Position numbers and translations under genes: made by a program. From IMG/VR virus record IMGVR_UViG_3300037485_000015, positions 1-31,840 of that record: 31,840 bases of DNA; one strand, written 5' to 3'. Shown here piece after piece: positions 13,178-22,608 of this stretch (its first letter is position 1; the number at the start of each line of letters is the position of its first letter). The notes beneath the pieces are model-generated. The model saw nothing but the letters and a program-made list of their open reading frames with translations, ran no database searches and was not told where the DNA came from. The stretch is from a virus.

Positions 13178-13529
13178 TGCTGACATGCGTCCATGCGTCA
13201 AACTCACGGATAACCTGATCGTAGGGCAGATCAGAAGCCACCAAAGCCCTTACAACAGCGTCAGGGGTCATGCCTGGTACTCGGATGTCAGCCGCGTAAC
13301 CCAGTCTGTGCTGGCTGGTGTCTTTGCTGCCCACGGAGTCATTGACCTGTTTAGACCGGAAGGCACTGTTCACCATAATTGGCTTTCCGTCCAGCAACGT
13401 CTTGACCTTTTCCAAAAACTCAGCCAACAGTACTAAGTTTGCCATTTCAGCATCGTTAGGAGTGTTGTCAAATTGGCGGTGGCTGGTGGTGGTCAGTTCT
13501 TCCAGCGTAAAGTGTTCGGTGAGGTTCAT
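13113..13529 (-). CDS. endolysin, M15 peptidase family
   Basis: 138 residues. Zinc peptidase of the VanY/M15A type that cuts cell-wall peptides at the end of infection. Metal ligands are seen in SQHRLGYAAD (His74, Asp81) and WTHVS (His115); AFRS (56-59) and VNDSVG (62-67) are the usual substrate-side motifs. There is no signal peptide, so it needs the holin coded directly upstream (13526, 4-base overlap). The gene ends the late transcript and runs into the opposite early operon, with a 65-base overlap of coding regions. Confidence 0.95.
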   Translation of the reverse strand: MNLTEHFTLEELTTTSHRQFDNTPNDAEMANLVLLAEFLEKVKTLLDGKPIMVNSAFRSKQVNDSVGSKDTSQHRLGYAADIRVPGMTPDAVVRALVASDLPYDQVIREFDAWTHVSISPSPRRQALIIDKQGVRPFA

Positions 13530-14023
13530 TTCACTGGCCCTGCTTTAGAAAGTAAATCGGTCTTGGCTTGTGAGCCAGCGCTGCTTCCAAAATAATACGC
13601 AATTATGCCTGTCCAAGCTGTGCCAAGGCTGCCCAGCATCATCAAAATAGCAGGATTGGCACTGTCAACTTTGCCAATGAACATCATCACCATAATGCCA
13701 AAAAACCCCACTGTAACCGTACCCGCAAGGATAGGCGGCATCAGGCTGCGGGTAGTGGCCTGCATCTCCCGCGCCGATTTCCTATCCTCGACCTCCAGCT
13801 TTTCAAAGTTGAGGCCAAGCTCTTGTGCTTGTTTTTGCAACTCAAGCTCAGCAATTTTCACTTGAGCAATCTGCTCTGCTGACAGCTTGTTGTTGGAGAT
13901 CAGGTCGCCCACCTTGTCGGGGTCAACACCAATTGCTTTGCTGATAGCCGACACCGCCATGCCAGCCAGTGGGCCACCCATCGCCGTGGCAATCGTAGGT
14001 GCAATTTGTTTTAACCAATCCAT
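13526..14023 (-). CDS. holin, 3TM/gene-transfer-agent type
   Basis: 165 residues. Layout: amphipathic or hydrophobic N-terminus (PTIATAMGGPLAGMAVSAIS), a charged coiled-coil middle (AQVKIAELELQKQAQELGL, about 53-71), then two clear transmembrane segments (about 94-115 and 125-147). This matches the GTA_holin_3TM-type family. It would form the membrane lesion that releases the M15 endolysin encoded next. It is joined to the gene before it by a one-base overlap at 14023. Confidence 0.82.
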   Translation of the reverse strand: MDWLKQIAPTIATAMGGPLAGMAVSAISKAIGVDPDKVGDLISNNKLSAEQIAQVKIAELELQKQAQELGLNFEKLEVEDRKSAREMQATTRSLMPPILAGTVTVGFFGIMVMMFIGKVDSANPAILMMLGSLGTAWTGIIAYYFGSSAGSQAKTDLLSKAGPVK

Positions 14024-14631
14024 TACTGTTTACTCCTTGAAAGCATAGTTGCGGCAATCTGCAACATGGCGCGAGTGCTGTCCATGTCCTCAGGCTGGGT
14101 TGCCCATCCAACCGTGATCTGTCCGACAAACCTTCCAGGTTCTGGCGGCACTGAAATGCGGCATGTGTAGGCCACGCCCTTGGCGATGTACCACAAGCCC
14201 ATCTCCGACTGTGCCGATTTGTATTCGCTGCATGGAATTTCGCTTGCCATCAGCTTGACTACATCGGCGTTGTTGGCAGCGTTCTGGGTGAACAGCCCGA
14301 CATCCAGCCCGTCATTCGTCTTGTCTCTGCCGTTCTTTCCGTATGCTCTATACAGAACCCGAGTGCCAAACATGCTATTGACTTTAAAAACTGCCACCAC
14401 TAGCGCACCAGACTGCTTGAACAGGTGGGCCGCCGCGTCCTCTACGCGGTCTTCAGCGATGGAAGGGATCTTCTTGGACTCTTTGTAGGCGCCAATTAGA
14501 AGTTCTTGGTTTGTGTATACAAAATAACCGGAAAAGGTCAGGACAGCCATCAAGACCATAGCGAACAGGCGAAACGGGCTGCTGACATACGCCAGCACCT
14601 TGTCAAGCAGATTGAGACGCTCGTCACTCAT
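14023..14631 (-). CDS. membrane-anchored protein in the lysis region, function unknown
   Basis: 202 residues: a short cytoplasmic head, one transmembrane segment (about 21-40, FAMVLMAVLTFSGYFVY) and a soluble domain of about 160 residues with two cysteines (in IPCSEY and YTCRIS). The C-terminal domain has alternating strands and helices and could be a sensor-like fold. It lies between holin and another membrane protein, each joined by overlap. Possible roles are a lysis regulator or spanin-like factor; nothing in the sequence decides this. Confidence 0.7.
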   Translation of the reverse strand: MSDERLNLLDKVLAYVSSPFRLFAMVLMAVLTFSGYFVYTNQELLIGAYKESKKIPSIAEDRVEDAAAHLFKQSGALVVAVFKVNSMFGTRVLYRAYGKNGRDKTNDGLDVGLFTQNAANNADVVKLMASEIPCSEYKSAQSEMGLWYIAKGVAYTCRISVPPEPGRFVGQITVGWATQPEDMDSTRAMLQIAATMLSRSKQ

Positions 14632-15098
14632 CTTTGCTGCTCAAGGATGCCAATGGTGAAATAAAGGATAACGCCAATTAAGCCGAAGAAGACAAGCGCC
14701 AGCAGCGTAAGTTCAATTGCTTCATCCATTTCTGCTTTGCGCTTGTTCGCAGCTTCACGCTCCCGTCGCGCATCATGGGCAGACTCCACATCCATTGCCG
14801 CTGCTCGAGACCGAATGCGATTCCACACGTCTATTTTCCCCGCCTGCATAAACAGGAGTTGTAGCTCGTCTTCAAACCGTTTGGCTTGGTCGAGCGCCAT
14901 TTCAATCTGGATGGCAGTGCCCATGCTGGACTTGGACTTTTTGGCCTGAACGACAGCTTTTGTCGCAGTGGACTTGGCATCAAAGTACTTGCCAAGCACA
15001 GGCCCAAGGCTGGATACGTCATCAACGGTCTTGCTAACCTTCTTGATTAGCGCAACCGCCGCTTGTATGCCTGCTAGAGCTGTTAATGGGTCAATCAC
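14628..15098 (-). CDS. helical protein with C-terminal membrane segment, lysis region
   Basis: 156 residues, start GTG at 15098. The N-terminus MIDPLTALAGIQAAVALIKK and a long coiled-coil middle with basic residues (about 50-125) are like small proteins found next to lysis genes in aquatic phages. One transmembrane segment is near the end (about 130-150). A spanin-like or holin-accessory role is possible because of position and topology, but not supported by a motif. The start overlaps the preceding small gene by 8 bases and the stop the next by 4. Confidence 0.68.
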   Translation of the reverse strand: MIDPLTALAGIQAAVALIKKVSKTVDDVSSLGPVLGKYFDAKSTATKAVVQAKKSKSSMGTAIQIEMALDQAKRFEDELQLLFMQAGKIDVWNRIRSRAAAMDVESAHDARREREAANKRKAEMDEAIELTLLALVFFGLIGVILYFTIGILEQQR

Positions 15099-15243
15099 TT
15101 TCGGCTACCTTCTCTGGCTTACCTTTTTCTCGCCACTTCAAGCACCAAACATCTAGCCGATCAGATGACCATGACCACCTTACGCACTCAAAGACTGGCG
15201 CAGGCGCTTGTGCCACTGGCTGTGGTGGCGGCAGCGCGTCCAT
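15091..15243 (-). CDS. 50-aa protein of unknown function, lysis region
   Basis: Short gene, ATG at 15243, 50 residues: a proline/alanine-rich N-terminus (LPPPQPVAQAPAPVF) and a basic, tryptophan-rich C-terminal half with two cysteines. It lies between two lysis-region genes with an 8-base overlap downstream and 2 bases upstream. A proline-rich start is seen in some outer spanins, but there is no lipobox or signal peptide. Function unknown. Confidence 0.62.
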   Translation of the reverse strand: MDALPPPQPVAQAPAPVFECVRWSWSSDRLDVWCLKWREKGKPEKVAESD

Positions 15244-15245
15244 GA

Positions 15246-15446
15246 CTACATCAGAATTTTCTTGAGCATTTCGGCAGCAAAGCCTGGACCAAGCAGAGTG
15301 ACAGCAATCAGCGCATAAAGAATGTACTCAATGCGGCTCATGCGCTTGCTGCCCTGCTCAAACGACTTTTGAATGGCTTCGTACCGCAACGCACAGATTT
15401 CCTCGTGCGTCTGAAGTCGTGCATCAGTTGCATCGACCTGATTCAT
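15246..15446 (-). CDS. XhlA-like small membrane protein
   Basis: 66 residues. Polar helix with HEEICALRYEAI (about 14-25), then GSKRMSRIEYILYALIAVTL leading into a C-terminal transmembrane segment. The pattern (coiled coil, KRM, then one hydrophobic helix) resembles XhlA-type membrane proteins that work with holins and endolysins. Only 2 bases separate its stop from the next gene, and its ATG overlaps the previous stop by one base. Confidence 0.7.
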   Translation of the reverse strand: MNQVDATDARLQTHEEICALRYEAIQKSFEQGSKRMSRIEYILYALIAVTLLGPGFAAEMLKKILM

Positions 15447-15802
15447 TAGATGCCTTCGCCCTGCACAATGTACACAGTGGATGCTGCAGCTGCCAAACCG
15501 CTAAAAAACGTGTTTGTGTTGAAGCGCAAGATCTCCACACTGCCCGGAAGCAGAACAATCGCAGGTGATGGATTACCGGCAACTGGGGCAACAGCGTTTG
15601 TTTGCGCTAGGGCAGCAGTCGAGCCAAAGCCGATAAATACAGTGTTAACTGAACTGGCGTTGATGACCCGATATTGACCAACAGCCTGCCCATCCAGCCG
15701 TGTATGAACTGGGGCTTGCACACCCGTGGGTGCTGAGGCATCGGCAGCGATGACAACTGTTTCGCCCAATGGCGCAAATGCAATTTGTGAATTTGTAGAC
15801 AT
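15446..15802 (-). CDS. 118-aa beta-rich protein, probable minor structural component
   Basis: 118 residues, almost all predicted beta, low in charge, rich in A, V, S and T and without cysteines. No membrane segment or signal. Such proteins are often small virion or fibre-associated parts; the sequence shows no motif that decides. Located between lysis-type membrane genes. An AAGGGG ribosome site precedes the ATG. Confidence 0.65.
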   Translation of the reverse strand: MSTNSQIAFAPLGETVVIAADASAPTGVQAPVHTRLDGQAVGQYRVINASSVNTVFIGFGSTAALAQTNAVAPVAGNPSPAIVLLPGSVEILRFNTNTFFSGLAAAASTVYIVQGEGI

Positions 15803-15804
15803 GA

Positions 15805-16092
15805 TTACCCCTTAATAAAAACAAAGCCAAATGCTACACCGATTGGTGCAAGCAAGTTCCAGAACCATGAGTGCGTATCCCACACCCGTTTGTCAAAAGC
15901 ATTCCACCATTTCATGTTGGCTCTTTTGCCACCACCAAAATGCTCAATCCATTTGTATTCAGCTTGGGCATGTTCACGCCCAGCAAAAAAAGACGATACG
16001 ATTGCAGCCCCTATTAACCCATAACCAAACTGGTCAAAGACCAGAACAATGACTAAAGCCATTGCTGGATGAATTAAATCTAGCAATTTCAT
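15805..16092 (-). CDS. two-span membrane protein, lysis region
   Basis: 95 residues with hydrophobic segments at about 10-37 and 77-93 and a central soluble part containing GREHAQAEYKWIEHFGGGKR and WWNAFDKRVWD. Similar small two-span proteins accompany holins in many phages; it could be a holin, antiholin or unrelated membrane protein. ATGA overlap with the fibre-like gene before it. Confidence 0.7.
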   Translation of the reverse strand: MKLLDLIHPAMALVIVLVFDQFGYGLIGAAIVSSFFAGREHAQAEYKWIEHFGGGKRANMKWWNAFDKRVWDTHSWFWNLLAPIGVAFGFVFIKG

Positions 16093-17222
16093 ATCAGTAC
16101 TCGCTTTTCTTTGCGTCTTGTAAAAATTGTTTTACCAAGTTGAGCAAAGAAATCCCAGCCTAGATTGTTACCCGCATTGACATTGCTGTTCACCGTGTAG
16201 GCATTGAATGTTGCACCACCTGTGGCATTTATGTCTTTGATCGTTAAATAACCTGTGCTGACTATCCCCGTGACTTGAGAAAGCGTAGCTTGTGTGCCTG
16301 GAGTTGTTGATTGCAAAAACTTTTGAGTTGTGCTACTTGTAACCAAAGATCCGATTGTGCTTGTCACGCCAGATTTAAGTTTTACTGTGCCGTTGGTGAT
16401 CGTAAACGTCCGTGTAGAACCTTGTGTTAAAGCGTCTTGGAAAGCAAACGTACCGCCAACACCACTAAAATTAAGTCGATAATCTAAAGTTACTCCGTTT
16501 AATGTAATGTTTTGAGTTCCTGTTGATATAAATGCAGTCACAGCGTTTCCAGACGCAAAAGTCATATTAGGGGCTAAAGTTAAATCGCCATAAAATGATC
16601 TTGTTGCATTATTGACAGCTGATGTTCCTGTGTAGCCTGTAAAATTTAACGAACCCAACACACTACTGGTGGTGATAGAAATAGTATCTGACCCCGCAGA
16701 AATGTTGAAATTTACCGCATGAGCCTCACCAGATGTAGCTGTAGTAACAATGCCTCTAGTTCCAGTTGAACCAGCGTAAACGCAATTTACTTTTGACGTT
16801 CCTGAAATAGTAAAATTGGTGGAATTGGAGTTAGTCCAAACTGTAGCGCTATTTCCAGTAAGATTTATTGAACCAGAGCCAAAAGTAATATTTCTAGTAT
16901 TGCCGTTTGAAGAACTAAAAATATTACAAGTTAAAATAAAGTTTCCTATTGTTAACGTGCCTGATGTCAAGGTAAATGTACCTGACATAGTGTGATTAGC
17001 GCCTAAAGTTAACCCAAGTGTTGCGCTGTTTAGCGATGCGGTAGCGCAAACCGAACCAGCCGCAGTTGTACAAGTCCCAGTTCCAGATGCAGAGTCAAAT
17101 ATTACTGTGTCTGCGCTGTTGGGTGCGGCTACGCCAGGCAAGCCGCCAGAAGTTAAAGACCAGTTAGCAGTAGAGCTTGCATTCCAAGTTCCATTCCCGC
17201 CTACCCAATAATATGTTGCCAT
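16089..17222 (-). CDS. beta-rich adhesin/fibre-like protein
   Basis: 377 residues, very rich in S, T, N and G, starting ATYYWVGGNGTWNASSTANW, a start typical of phage and autotransporter-like beta-solenoid proteins. Repeated short strands with N and T at turns run to about residue 360, followed by a basic C-terminus (FTRRKEKRVLI). It probably forms a receptor-binding or fibre-tip structure together with the tailspike encoded just before it. The DNA is visibly AT-rich against its neighbours, like the body of the tailspike gene. A host-range role is inferred. Confidence 0.7.
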   Translation of the reverse strand: MATYYWVGGNGTWNASSTANWSLTSGGLPGVAAPNSADTVIFDSASGTGTCTTAAGSVCATASLNSATLGLTLGANHTMSGTFTLTSGTLTIGNFILTCNIFSSSNGNTRNITFGSGSINLTGNSATVWTNSNSTNFTISGTSKVNCVYAGSTGTRGIVTTATSGEAHAVNFNISAGSDTISITTSSVLGSLNFTGYTGTSAVNNATRSFYGDLTLAPNMTFASGNAVTAFISTGTQNITLNGVTLDYRLNFSGVGGTFAFQDALTQGSTRTFTITNGTVKLKSGVTSTIGSLVTSSTTQKFLQSTTPGTQATLSQVTGIVSTGYLTIKDINATGGATFNAYTVNSNVNAGNNLGWDFFAQLGKTIFTRRKEKRVLI

Positions 17223-17246
17223 TTGTAGTTTTCCTTTTTACAAACG

Positions 17247-19127
17247 TCAATCTACTTGGTACGTACCAGAAATGTACAGCGTTGCAGCCGCATCAATCGG
17301 TACACCTGAAAATGCAGCCGCTGCCGATACTTGATAAAGCAACATAGATTTAGTATTCGACTCCGTACCTGCCACAAGGTAATTGCCTGCTGTATACGCC
17401 AAATTACTTGCTATGACGTTCAACCCCACAAGCCTGTTACTTGCGTTTAAAACCGTAAATGGTAAACCTGTAATACGAATATCCCCTGTTCCAGTATGCG
17501 CCGTCCAAGTAATTGTCAGTTGCACAAATACCAAACGCCCTATTCGGGTGTAGGTTCCAGTAGCCACGCTGTAGGTTCCGGTGCCCGCAGAAGTTGTACC
17601 TTCAATCGTTACAGTGCCAGCGGCTAAGTTACCATATTCATATACTGATAATTGCGAGAAAGCAACAACTCTAGGGTCTGTTATTGAATCAGAAGTTAAT
17701 GAAAAATTTAGCGTAGCATTTTTACGCAAACGAAAATCATCTGCTCGCCATGCAACACCATTAGTGTCATATACCGTCATGGTTGCATCTATAGAACCGC
17801 CTGCTGCGGTTTCATAATAGGGTGCATCAGCACCATCGCTACGAGAATACCCAAAAACCACATTGTTTTGTGATGACGCGCCGCCTGTTTGTCCTGACCT
17901 AGCCCAAAGACCACCAACAGCTATTAGCCCGTGAACTTGATTGAATCTAGCGTAAGAATTAAGAGGCCCTGAATCTTGGTCACTTGACCCAAATACAAAA
18001 GCACCCGTTGTAATAGGTACTTCAATACCACCACCATTAGCTCTAATCCAACTAAAATAGTTGTTGTCTGTATCTTCTAATAGTACGCAATCACGTGTAG
18101 CAGGACCGCGCAAATGTAAATTCATAAAGTAATTACAACTTGTATTACCTTGTCCTGCACCACCATTACCTTGACCACCCGTTAATCGTAAAGAATGCGC
18201 ATTTGCAGTACTTAAGTTAGAAAAAGTTGTGGAAATGTTTTGAAACAAGTTGTGTTGGGTATCGTACCCGTAGCCTGAAGCTAAAGTACCAGAAAAACAA
18301 TCTGTAAGAATTTGATCGTTTACTGAATCAAAAATAAACAAATTTTGAAACAGGCCGCCACGAAGCGAAGTAATACGCAAACCAACAGTTGCAATATTAT
18401 TTGAATCAATAGCAATATCAGAGATACCGCCACGAACTATAGGAATTTGCCCCGCAACACTTGTAAAATGTATAGCTTCACTTGCATTAGTAAAAACAAA
18501 CCTTGTAGTTGGTACAGCTTTATTGGCTGCTTGTGTAACCGCAAACCATCCACTGCCAGAACCTCGTATGACAATATCTGAGCTATTAATGGTAATAGTA
18601 TCGTTAAAAAGAAACACTCCTGGTGGAACATTAATAACGCCGCCATTTACCGATTCTAAGTACGCAATAGCATTTGCAAAAGCTGTATCGTTTGGTGTAA
18701 CGCCGTCTCCTACTGCACCAAAATCCATAGCGCTAACGGTCTGTGCAAGTTTTTCACAGACTGGATAAGTCACACCACCTGGAAATGGTGGGTCGTAAGG
18801 AACATCACACGCATTAAGGCTTGGGCTTATACCTGTGCCGTCTGGAAAGTTATAGACCATCGAGCCTTTGCTGTCCTGAACCAAGATGCTGAAGTTCACC
18901 GCATCGACAAAGACCTGAGCTGGTGTCCCTGCATTAGAGATGTAGCCATTGATCGTCCGCAGTGGCTGTGCTGCAATGATCGTCAGGGCTTCATCAAAGT
19001 AAGCGACAAGCGGGTTCGTCTGTGGCTGCAGATTTGCCACGCCAAGCCAGACATAACCATTGTCTAAGGGCTGTCCATCACGGTCTTGAAAAACTGGAAA
19101 CGGGACTTGTATCGAGAGTGCGGACAT
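17247..19127 (-). CDS. tailspike with P22-type head-binding domain and pectate-lyase-like helix
   Basis: 626 residues (P22 gp9: 667). Residues 1-107 are a head-binding domain like that of P22 tailspike (PVFQDRDGQPLDNGYVWLGV, then RTINGYISNAG, QVFVDAVNFSILVQDSKGSM and VYNFPDG). Residues 135-155 (DFGAVGDGVTPNDTAFANAI) open a Pectate_lyase_3 parallel beta-helix, followed by about 330 residues of helix with N/G turns and a C-terminal beta-rich tip. Such spikes bind and usually cleave surface polysaccharide. The N-terminal domain is near-neutral in GC, the rest AT-rich, a sign of domain exchange. The RBS AGGAG lies 9 bases upstream. Confidence 0.9.
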   Translation of the reverse strand: MSALSIQVPFPVFQDRDGQPLDNGYVWLGVANLQPQTNPLVAYFDEALTIIAAQPLRTINGYISNAGTPAQVFVDAVNFSILVQDSKGSMVYNFPDGTGISPSLNACDVPYDPPFPGGVTYPVCEKLAQTVSAMDFGAVGDGVTPNDTAFANAIAYLESVNGGVINVPPGVFLFNDTITINSSDIVIRGSGSGWFAVTQAANKAVPTTRFVFTNASEAIHFTSVAGQIPIVRGGISDIAIDSNNIATVGLRITSLRGGLFQNLFIFDSVNDQILTDCFSGTLASGYGYDTQHNLFQNISTTFSNLSTANAHSLRLTGGQGNGGAGQGNTSCNYFMNLHLRGPATRDCVLLEDTDNNYFSWIRANGGGIEVPITTGAFVFGSSDQDSGPLNSYARFNQVHGLIAVGGLWARSGQTGGASSQNNVVFGYSRSDGADAPYYETAAGGSIDATMTVYDTNGVAWRADDFRLRKNATLNFSLTSDSITDPRVVAFSQLSVYEYGNLAAGTVTIEGTTSAGTGTYSVATGTYTRIGRLVFVQLTITWTAHTGTGDIRITGLPFTVLNASNRLVGLNVIASNLAYTAGNYLVAGTESNTKSMLLYQVSAAAAFSGVPIDAAATLYISGTYQVD

Positions 19128-19131
19128 TTAT

Positions 19132-21051
19132 TTATTCTCCTAAAGGTTGCAAAGCCTGTCGAACCCTGTTTCTGACTTCACGATTTTTGACATATTTTGA
19201 TGCTTCACGCAAGGCTGTAACCGCTGGTGCAGGGATGCCAGTGAGACCAAACGTCATTACAGAGTCTAGTGCAACTTGCAATGCTGATGCTGTATTGGAA
19301 AAATTTATTGCGCCAGGTGGTGCGGTGTAGATGTCAATCGCTATTTCACCAAGGTCTCTAATTTGCTGGGCTTGTTTTTTGCCATACAAACTTTCGAGTT
19401 TGCCTTCTTTATCTAAAGACCGAATCACTCCATTTAGCTTGTCTGGAGAAATCAAAGGCTGACCACGCTCATCTCTTTGTGCCGTAGACAATGATTTGTT
19501 AATTATGAATCGAATGGTGTTTGATTTAAGTTCATTCCATGCTTGCTTGCCATCTGGTCCAGCAGTAAGCAAAGTTTTTCTAACCTTATTCATTTCTTCA
19601 AGTGGAGCGTTAATGATGATTTTGTCAAAGACGTCATCAAAAGCAATAGTGCGTTCGTCCGTGCCTCGCTTAGTTGATAGCAGTTTTGCTGTCAGACCAA
19701 CGTTTTGAAATTCGTTAGAAAAATCTTCTCTTAATTTCCGAGCTACTTTATAAGATTCTCCACCCTTACCCTCGGTTCCTTTATCAATAGCATTGTTTAT
19801 TTTCCCAGCCATAAGAGCTTGGCGTTTATCAGTCCAATCAGTTGCCTGATTAACAAACTGCCGCAAAAGTTCCGTATCGTCAATCGGTCGGGCTTGAGGA
19901 AATAAGTTTCCATCAGCATCTTCTGCCAAAACCCCAAGCCTGATAGCTTCTTTGCGGATAGGCGCAACGTTTGCTGCAACGCCTTCAAAACGCTGCACAT
20001 CAGCTGCCGCCGTAGCCAAAGCATCCAATGTGACTGGCTCACGCATTGACCCATCTTCCCGAGCTTTTGTATAAGCGTCACCGACCCTTCGTCTTTGTAC
20101 TTCGGCTTTGTTAACTACAGCTTGGCTTACGCCTTTTCCAATATCTCTTACATCTACCAACAATGGCTCAGTACGGTCAACCATTGCATCAAATTGCTGG
20201 ATTAAGTTTGCCGTTTGATTGCTTACCCGTTCCCGCAAAGGTGCGCCTACATCACCTATTTTTGCGGTTTCTTTTTCAAATTGAAGGTCTGCAAAATTCC
20301 TTGTTCTTTGCCCCGCAGTTAAACCAGCGGGGCCAACAAAACCAAGTTGTTCAGCAGTCGTTACCCTTTGCAAGTCGGCAGGTGTTGCTGCAGCACCGAC
20401 AGAGACTCTACCCGCTGCTGGGGTTGCTGTTGGAGTCTGCATGCCCAAAGTTTCACGTACGGCTGTGGTAGCTGCTTGCACTGGCCTTGCAATGGCTTGC
20501 CCTGTTGCAGTTGCCGCTTGCTGTGCCGCAGCGACCCCACGCTGGGCTGTGGCTTGTGCGATGGGTGCTACCTGCCTTGTAGCTTGTAAAAGCTGGCCTG
20601 GAGCTGTAATCGTAGGCAAAACGGGCGGCAAAATCTCAGCCGCAAGTCTGCCTACGGCTTGCACTTGCTCTTGACCGGCTTCAGTGCGGGGCTGATAAGT
20701 CAAAGCCTGTGCGCCTTCGGCTGCGGATTTTTCTACAGCTCGGACGGCCTCAGGAGTTCCAAACTCACCAGACAGAATCTGCTGGGCAATACCCTTGCCT
20801 GCACCATAAATAGTGCCAACTGTGCCGCCTGTGAGTGCCGTGCCCAATGTTAGGGCAGTCTCACCAGCGCCAACGATCTGATCTAGCATACTTGGAGCTT
20901 GAGCTACAGGTGCTATCTGCTGCTGAGTTACCGCTGTGGTTTCACGGCCTTTCGCAGCCTCATAAGCCTTAGCAACCGTTTCAAAATCAGGTGTGCCACG
21001 CTTATCAGCGTTTTGGACTATCCATGCAGCGTATTCTTGTGCTGTAGCCAT
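19132..21051 (-). CDS. ejection/internal virion protein, P22 gp16 position
   Basis: 639 residues (P22 gp16: 609). The N-terminus AQEYAAWIVQNADKRGTPDF (about 4-23) is followed by a glycine-rich hydrophobic stretch (MLDQIVGAGETALTLGTALT, about 55-74) that could enter a membrane, then alanine/glutamine-rich coiled coil and long charged helices. It is the third of three consecutive genes whose sizes match the gp7-gp20-gp16 set, which are injected with the DNA and form a channel across the envelope. No lytic transglycosylase motif was seen. Role inferred from order and composition. Confidence 0.78.
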   Translation of the reverse strand: MATAQEYAAWIVQNADKRGTPDFETVAKAYEAAKGRETTAVTQQQIAPVAQAPSMLDQIVGAGETALTLGTALTGGTVGTIYGAGKGIAQQILSGEFGTPEAVRAVEKSAAEGAQALTYQPRTEAGQEQVQAVGRLAAEILPPVLPTITAPGQLLQATRQVAPIAQATAQRGVAAAQQAATATGQAIARPVQAATTAVRETLGMQTPTATPAAGRVSVGAAATPADLQRVTTAEQLGFVGPAGLTAGQRTRNFADLQFEKETAKIGDVGAPLRERVSNQTANLIQQFDAMVDRTEPLLVDVRDIGKGVSQAVVNKAEVQRRRVGDAYTKAREDGSMREPVTLDALATAAADVQRFEGVAANVAPIRKEAIRLGVLAEDADGNLFPQARPIDDTELLRQFVNQATDWTDKRQALMAGKINNAIDKGTEGKGGESYKVARKLREDFSNEFQNVGLTAKLLSTKRGTDERTIAFDDVFDKIIINAPLEEMNKVRKTLLTAGPDGKQAWNELKSNTIRFIINKSLSTAQRDERGQPLISPDKLNGVIRSLDKEGKLESLYGKKQAQQIRDLGEIAIDIYTAPPGAINFSNTASALQVALDSVMTFGLTGIPAPAVTALREASKYVKNREVRNRVRQALQPLGE

Positions 21052-22608
21052 TTATGGTTTCCTGCTCAAAATTGCATCGGCTTGAGCTTCAATACTTGAT
21101 TTTGGCGGTGCAGCCGCTGGAGGCTGGTTAGTTGGGATTTGTTGAATTAGTTGCTGCCTTTGGTCATCAGCAACTTGCGCCGCTGGACGATATTTTGCAG
21201 AAACATCACCAACAATCCTCTGGGCAAAATCATTGAAAGTTTCACCAGGCTTTGCAGAATAGTCGCCAGCGATAAAAGTCCCTTTTGCGCGAGTCAGCAA
21301 GCCATTGTTTTGAGACAGCCAGTCCGTTTTAGCATTGTTGATTGCCGAATCAATGTCTTGGAGCTTTGCCGTGCCACGCAAAAAGGATGCGAGTGTTGCA
21401 GCATTTGCAGTCTCAGGGGGTATGCCTTTAAGCGCAAGTTCAATGTCTTTGTCCGTTGCAACACCAGGCGGCAAAGCCTTAATCGCCACTGAGTTCCTGA
21501 CTCGGGTATATTCATTACGGATTTGAGTCCACGCATCTTGATTACCAACTTGCGTTGCAAACCATTCTGTCGCTGAGGTGAGTCGACCCTTACCGCCCTG
21601 TGCGGCTTCAATACGGCTAGCGAGGTCGTTGTATTGCGTTGCAGCCTGTTTAGATGTTGCAGATTGCGTTGCCGATTCATTGATAAGTTTTCTTGCACCC
21701 TCTGGAATGTCAGTGAGTCGCTGCTGAATTGCGGATAATTTTTCTGCTACGGTAGCTTGAGTTATTTGCTTATCAAGATTCAGTTTTGCGGAACGATCAT
21801 TAATTTGACTCTGTAAGTTTTTGATGTCCCAGTTTGTTTTATCAAGGCCTTTAATTTGCACTTGCTCTGCATACTTAGCTTCAATACCAGCCTTGTCTGC
21901 CTGTGCGCGAGCCAGTAGCGATTCAGCAGCCGCTTTTTCTGGTGCGTTGGTGGCAGTCGCCAGCGCTGTCGTTGCATCTGCAATAGCCTTGTCTGCTACT
22001 GCAATGGCTTGACTCAATACAAATGGTTCTTTGGCTGCCGTTCTGCGTTCATTCCTTACAGTCGTAATGCCCTTGTACCATTCCTCACCGAACATGCCAG
22101 CTCCTAGCGCCTCGGCTCTATTAGCTGCTTGAGCAGGGTCAACTTCAGCAATCTTCAGGATGGTTTCTAATGCACGTTTTTGGTTAGGGTCTTGCTCTGC
22201 ACCAATGCGTTCTTGCAGCATCGTTTTTGCTACTTCTGGGGCAGCTTCTAGTGAAAGCAATAATTCGCTGGTAAATCGTTGAGCACCTTGCTTTTGCGCT
22301 GCACCCATGTTTTCGCCAATCAGCTTAAGTGCATCAAACTGCTGCTTGTTTGCGCCTATCAGCAAAGGTTGCAATTCATCAATTCTGCGCTCGGCAGGTG
22401 GTTTCCTAAAAAAAGAATTTAGCCCAGACTGAAACTGTTGCTGCTGTGCTAGTGCGGTCTGTCTTGCTTGGGCTTCTACATCACGCTGGGTTCGTGCAGC
22501 CTCGAGAGTTTCACGGCCTGCAGCGAACTGCAAGCCTTGCACCGCCGCTTGAAACGGGGTTTGCACATCTATTGCGTAATCAACTGTTGGGGGTTGTCCG
22601 ATTGCCAT
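21052..22608 (-). CDS. ejection protein, P22 gp20 position
   Basis: 518 residues from the ATG at 22608 (AAGGA 8 bases upstream; an in-frame TTG at 22614 is not needed). P22 gp20 has 471. Long alanine/glutamine-rich helices and coiled coils dominate (for example REAARTQRDVEAQARQ-type segments and KAIADATTALATAT), no membrane segment. It sits between the gp7-like and gp16-like genes, one base from the latter. In P22, gp20 is an injected protein needed for DNA delivery. Confidence 0.78.
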   Translation of the reverse strand: MAIGQPPTVDYAIDVQTPFQAAVQGLQFAAGRETLEAARTQRDVEAQARQTALAQQQQFQSGLNSFFRKPPAERRIDELQPLLIGANKQQFDALKLIGENMGAAQKQGAQRFTSELLLSLEAAPEVAKTMLQERIGAEQDPNQKRALETILKIAEVDPAQAANRAEALGAGMFGEEWYKGITTVRNERRTAAKEPFVLSQAIAVADKAIADATTALATATNAPEKAAAESLLARAQADKAGIEAKYAEQVQIKGLDKTNWDIKNLQSQINDRSAKLNLDKQITQATVAEKLSAIQQRLTDIPEGARKLINESATQSATSKQAATQYNDLASRIEAAQGGKGRLTSATEWFATQVGNQDAWTQIRNEYTRVRNSVAIKALPPGVATDKDIELALKGIPPETANAATLASFLRGTAKLQDIDSAINNAKTDWLSQNNGLLTRAKGTFIAGDYSAKPGETFNDFAQRIVGDVSAKYRPAAQVADDQRQQLIQQIPTNQPPAAAPPKSSIEAQADAILSRKP

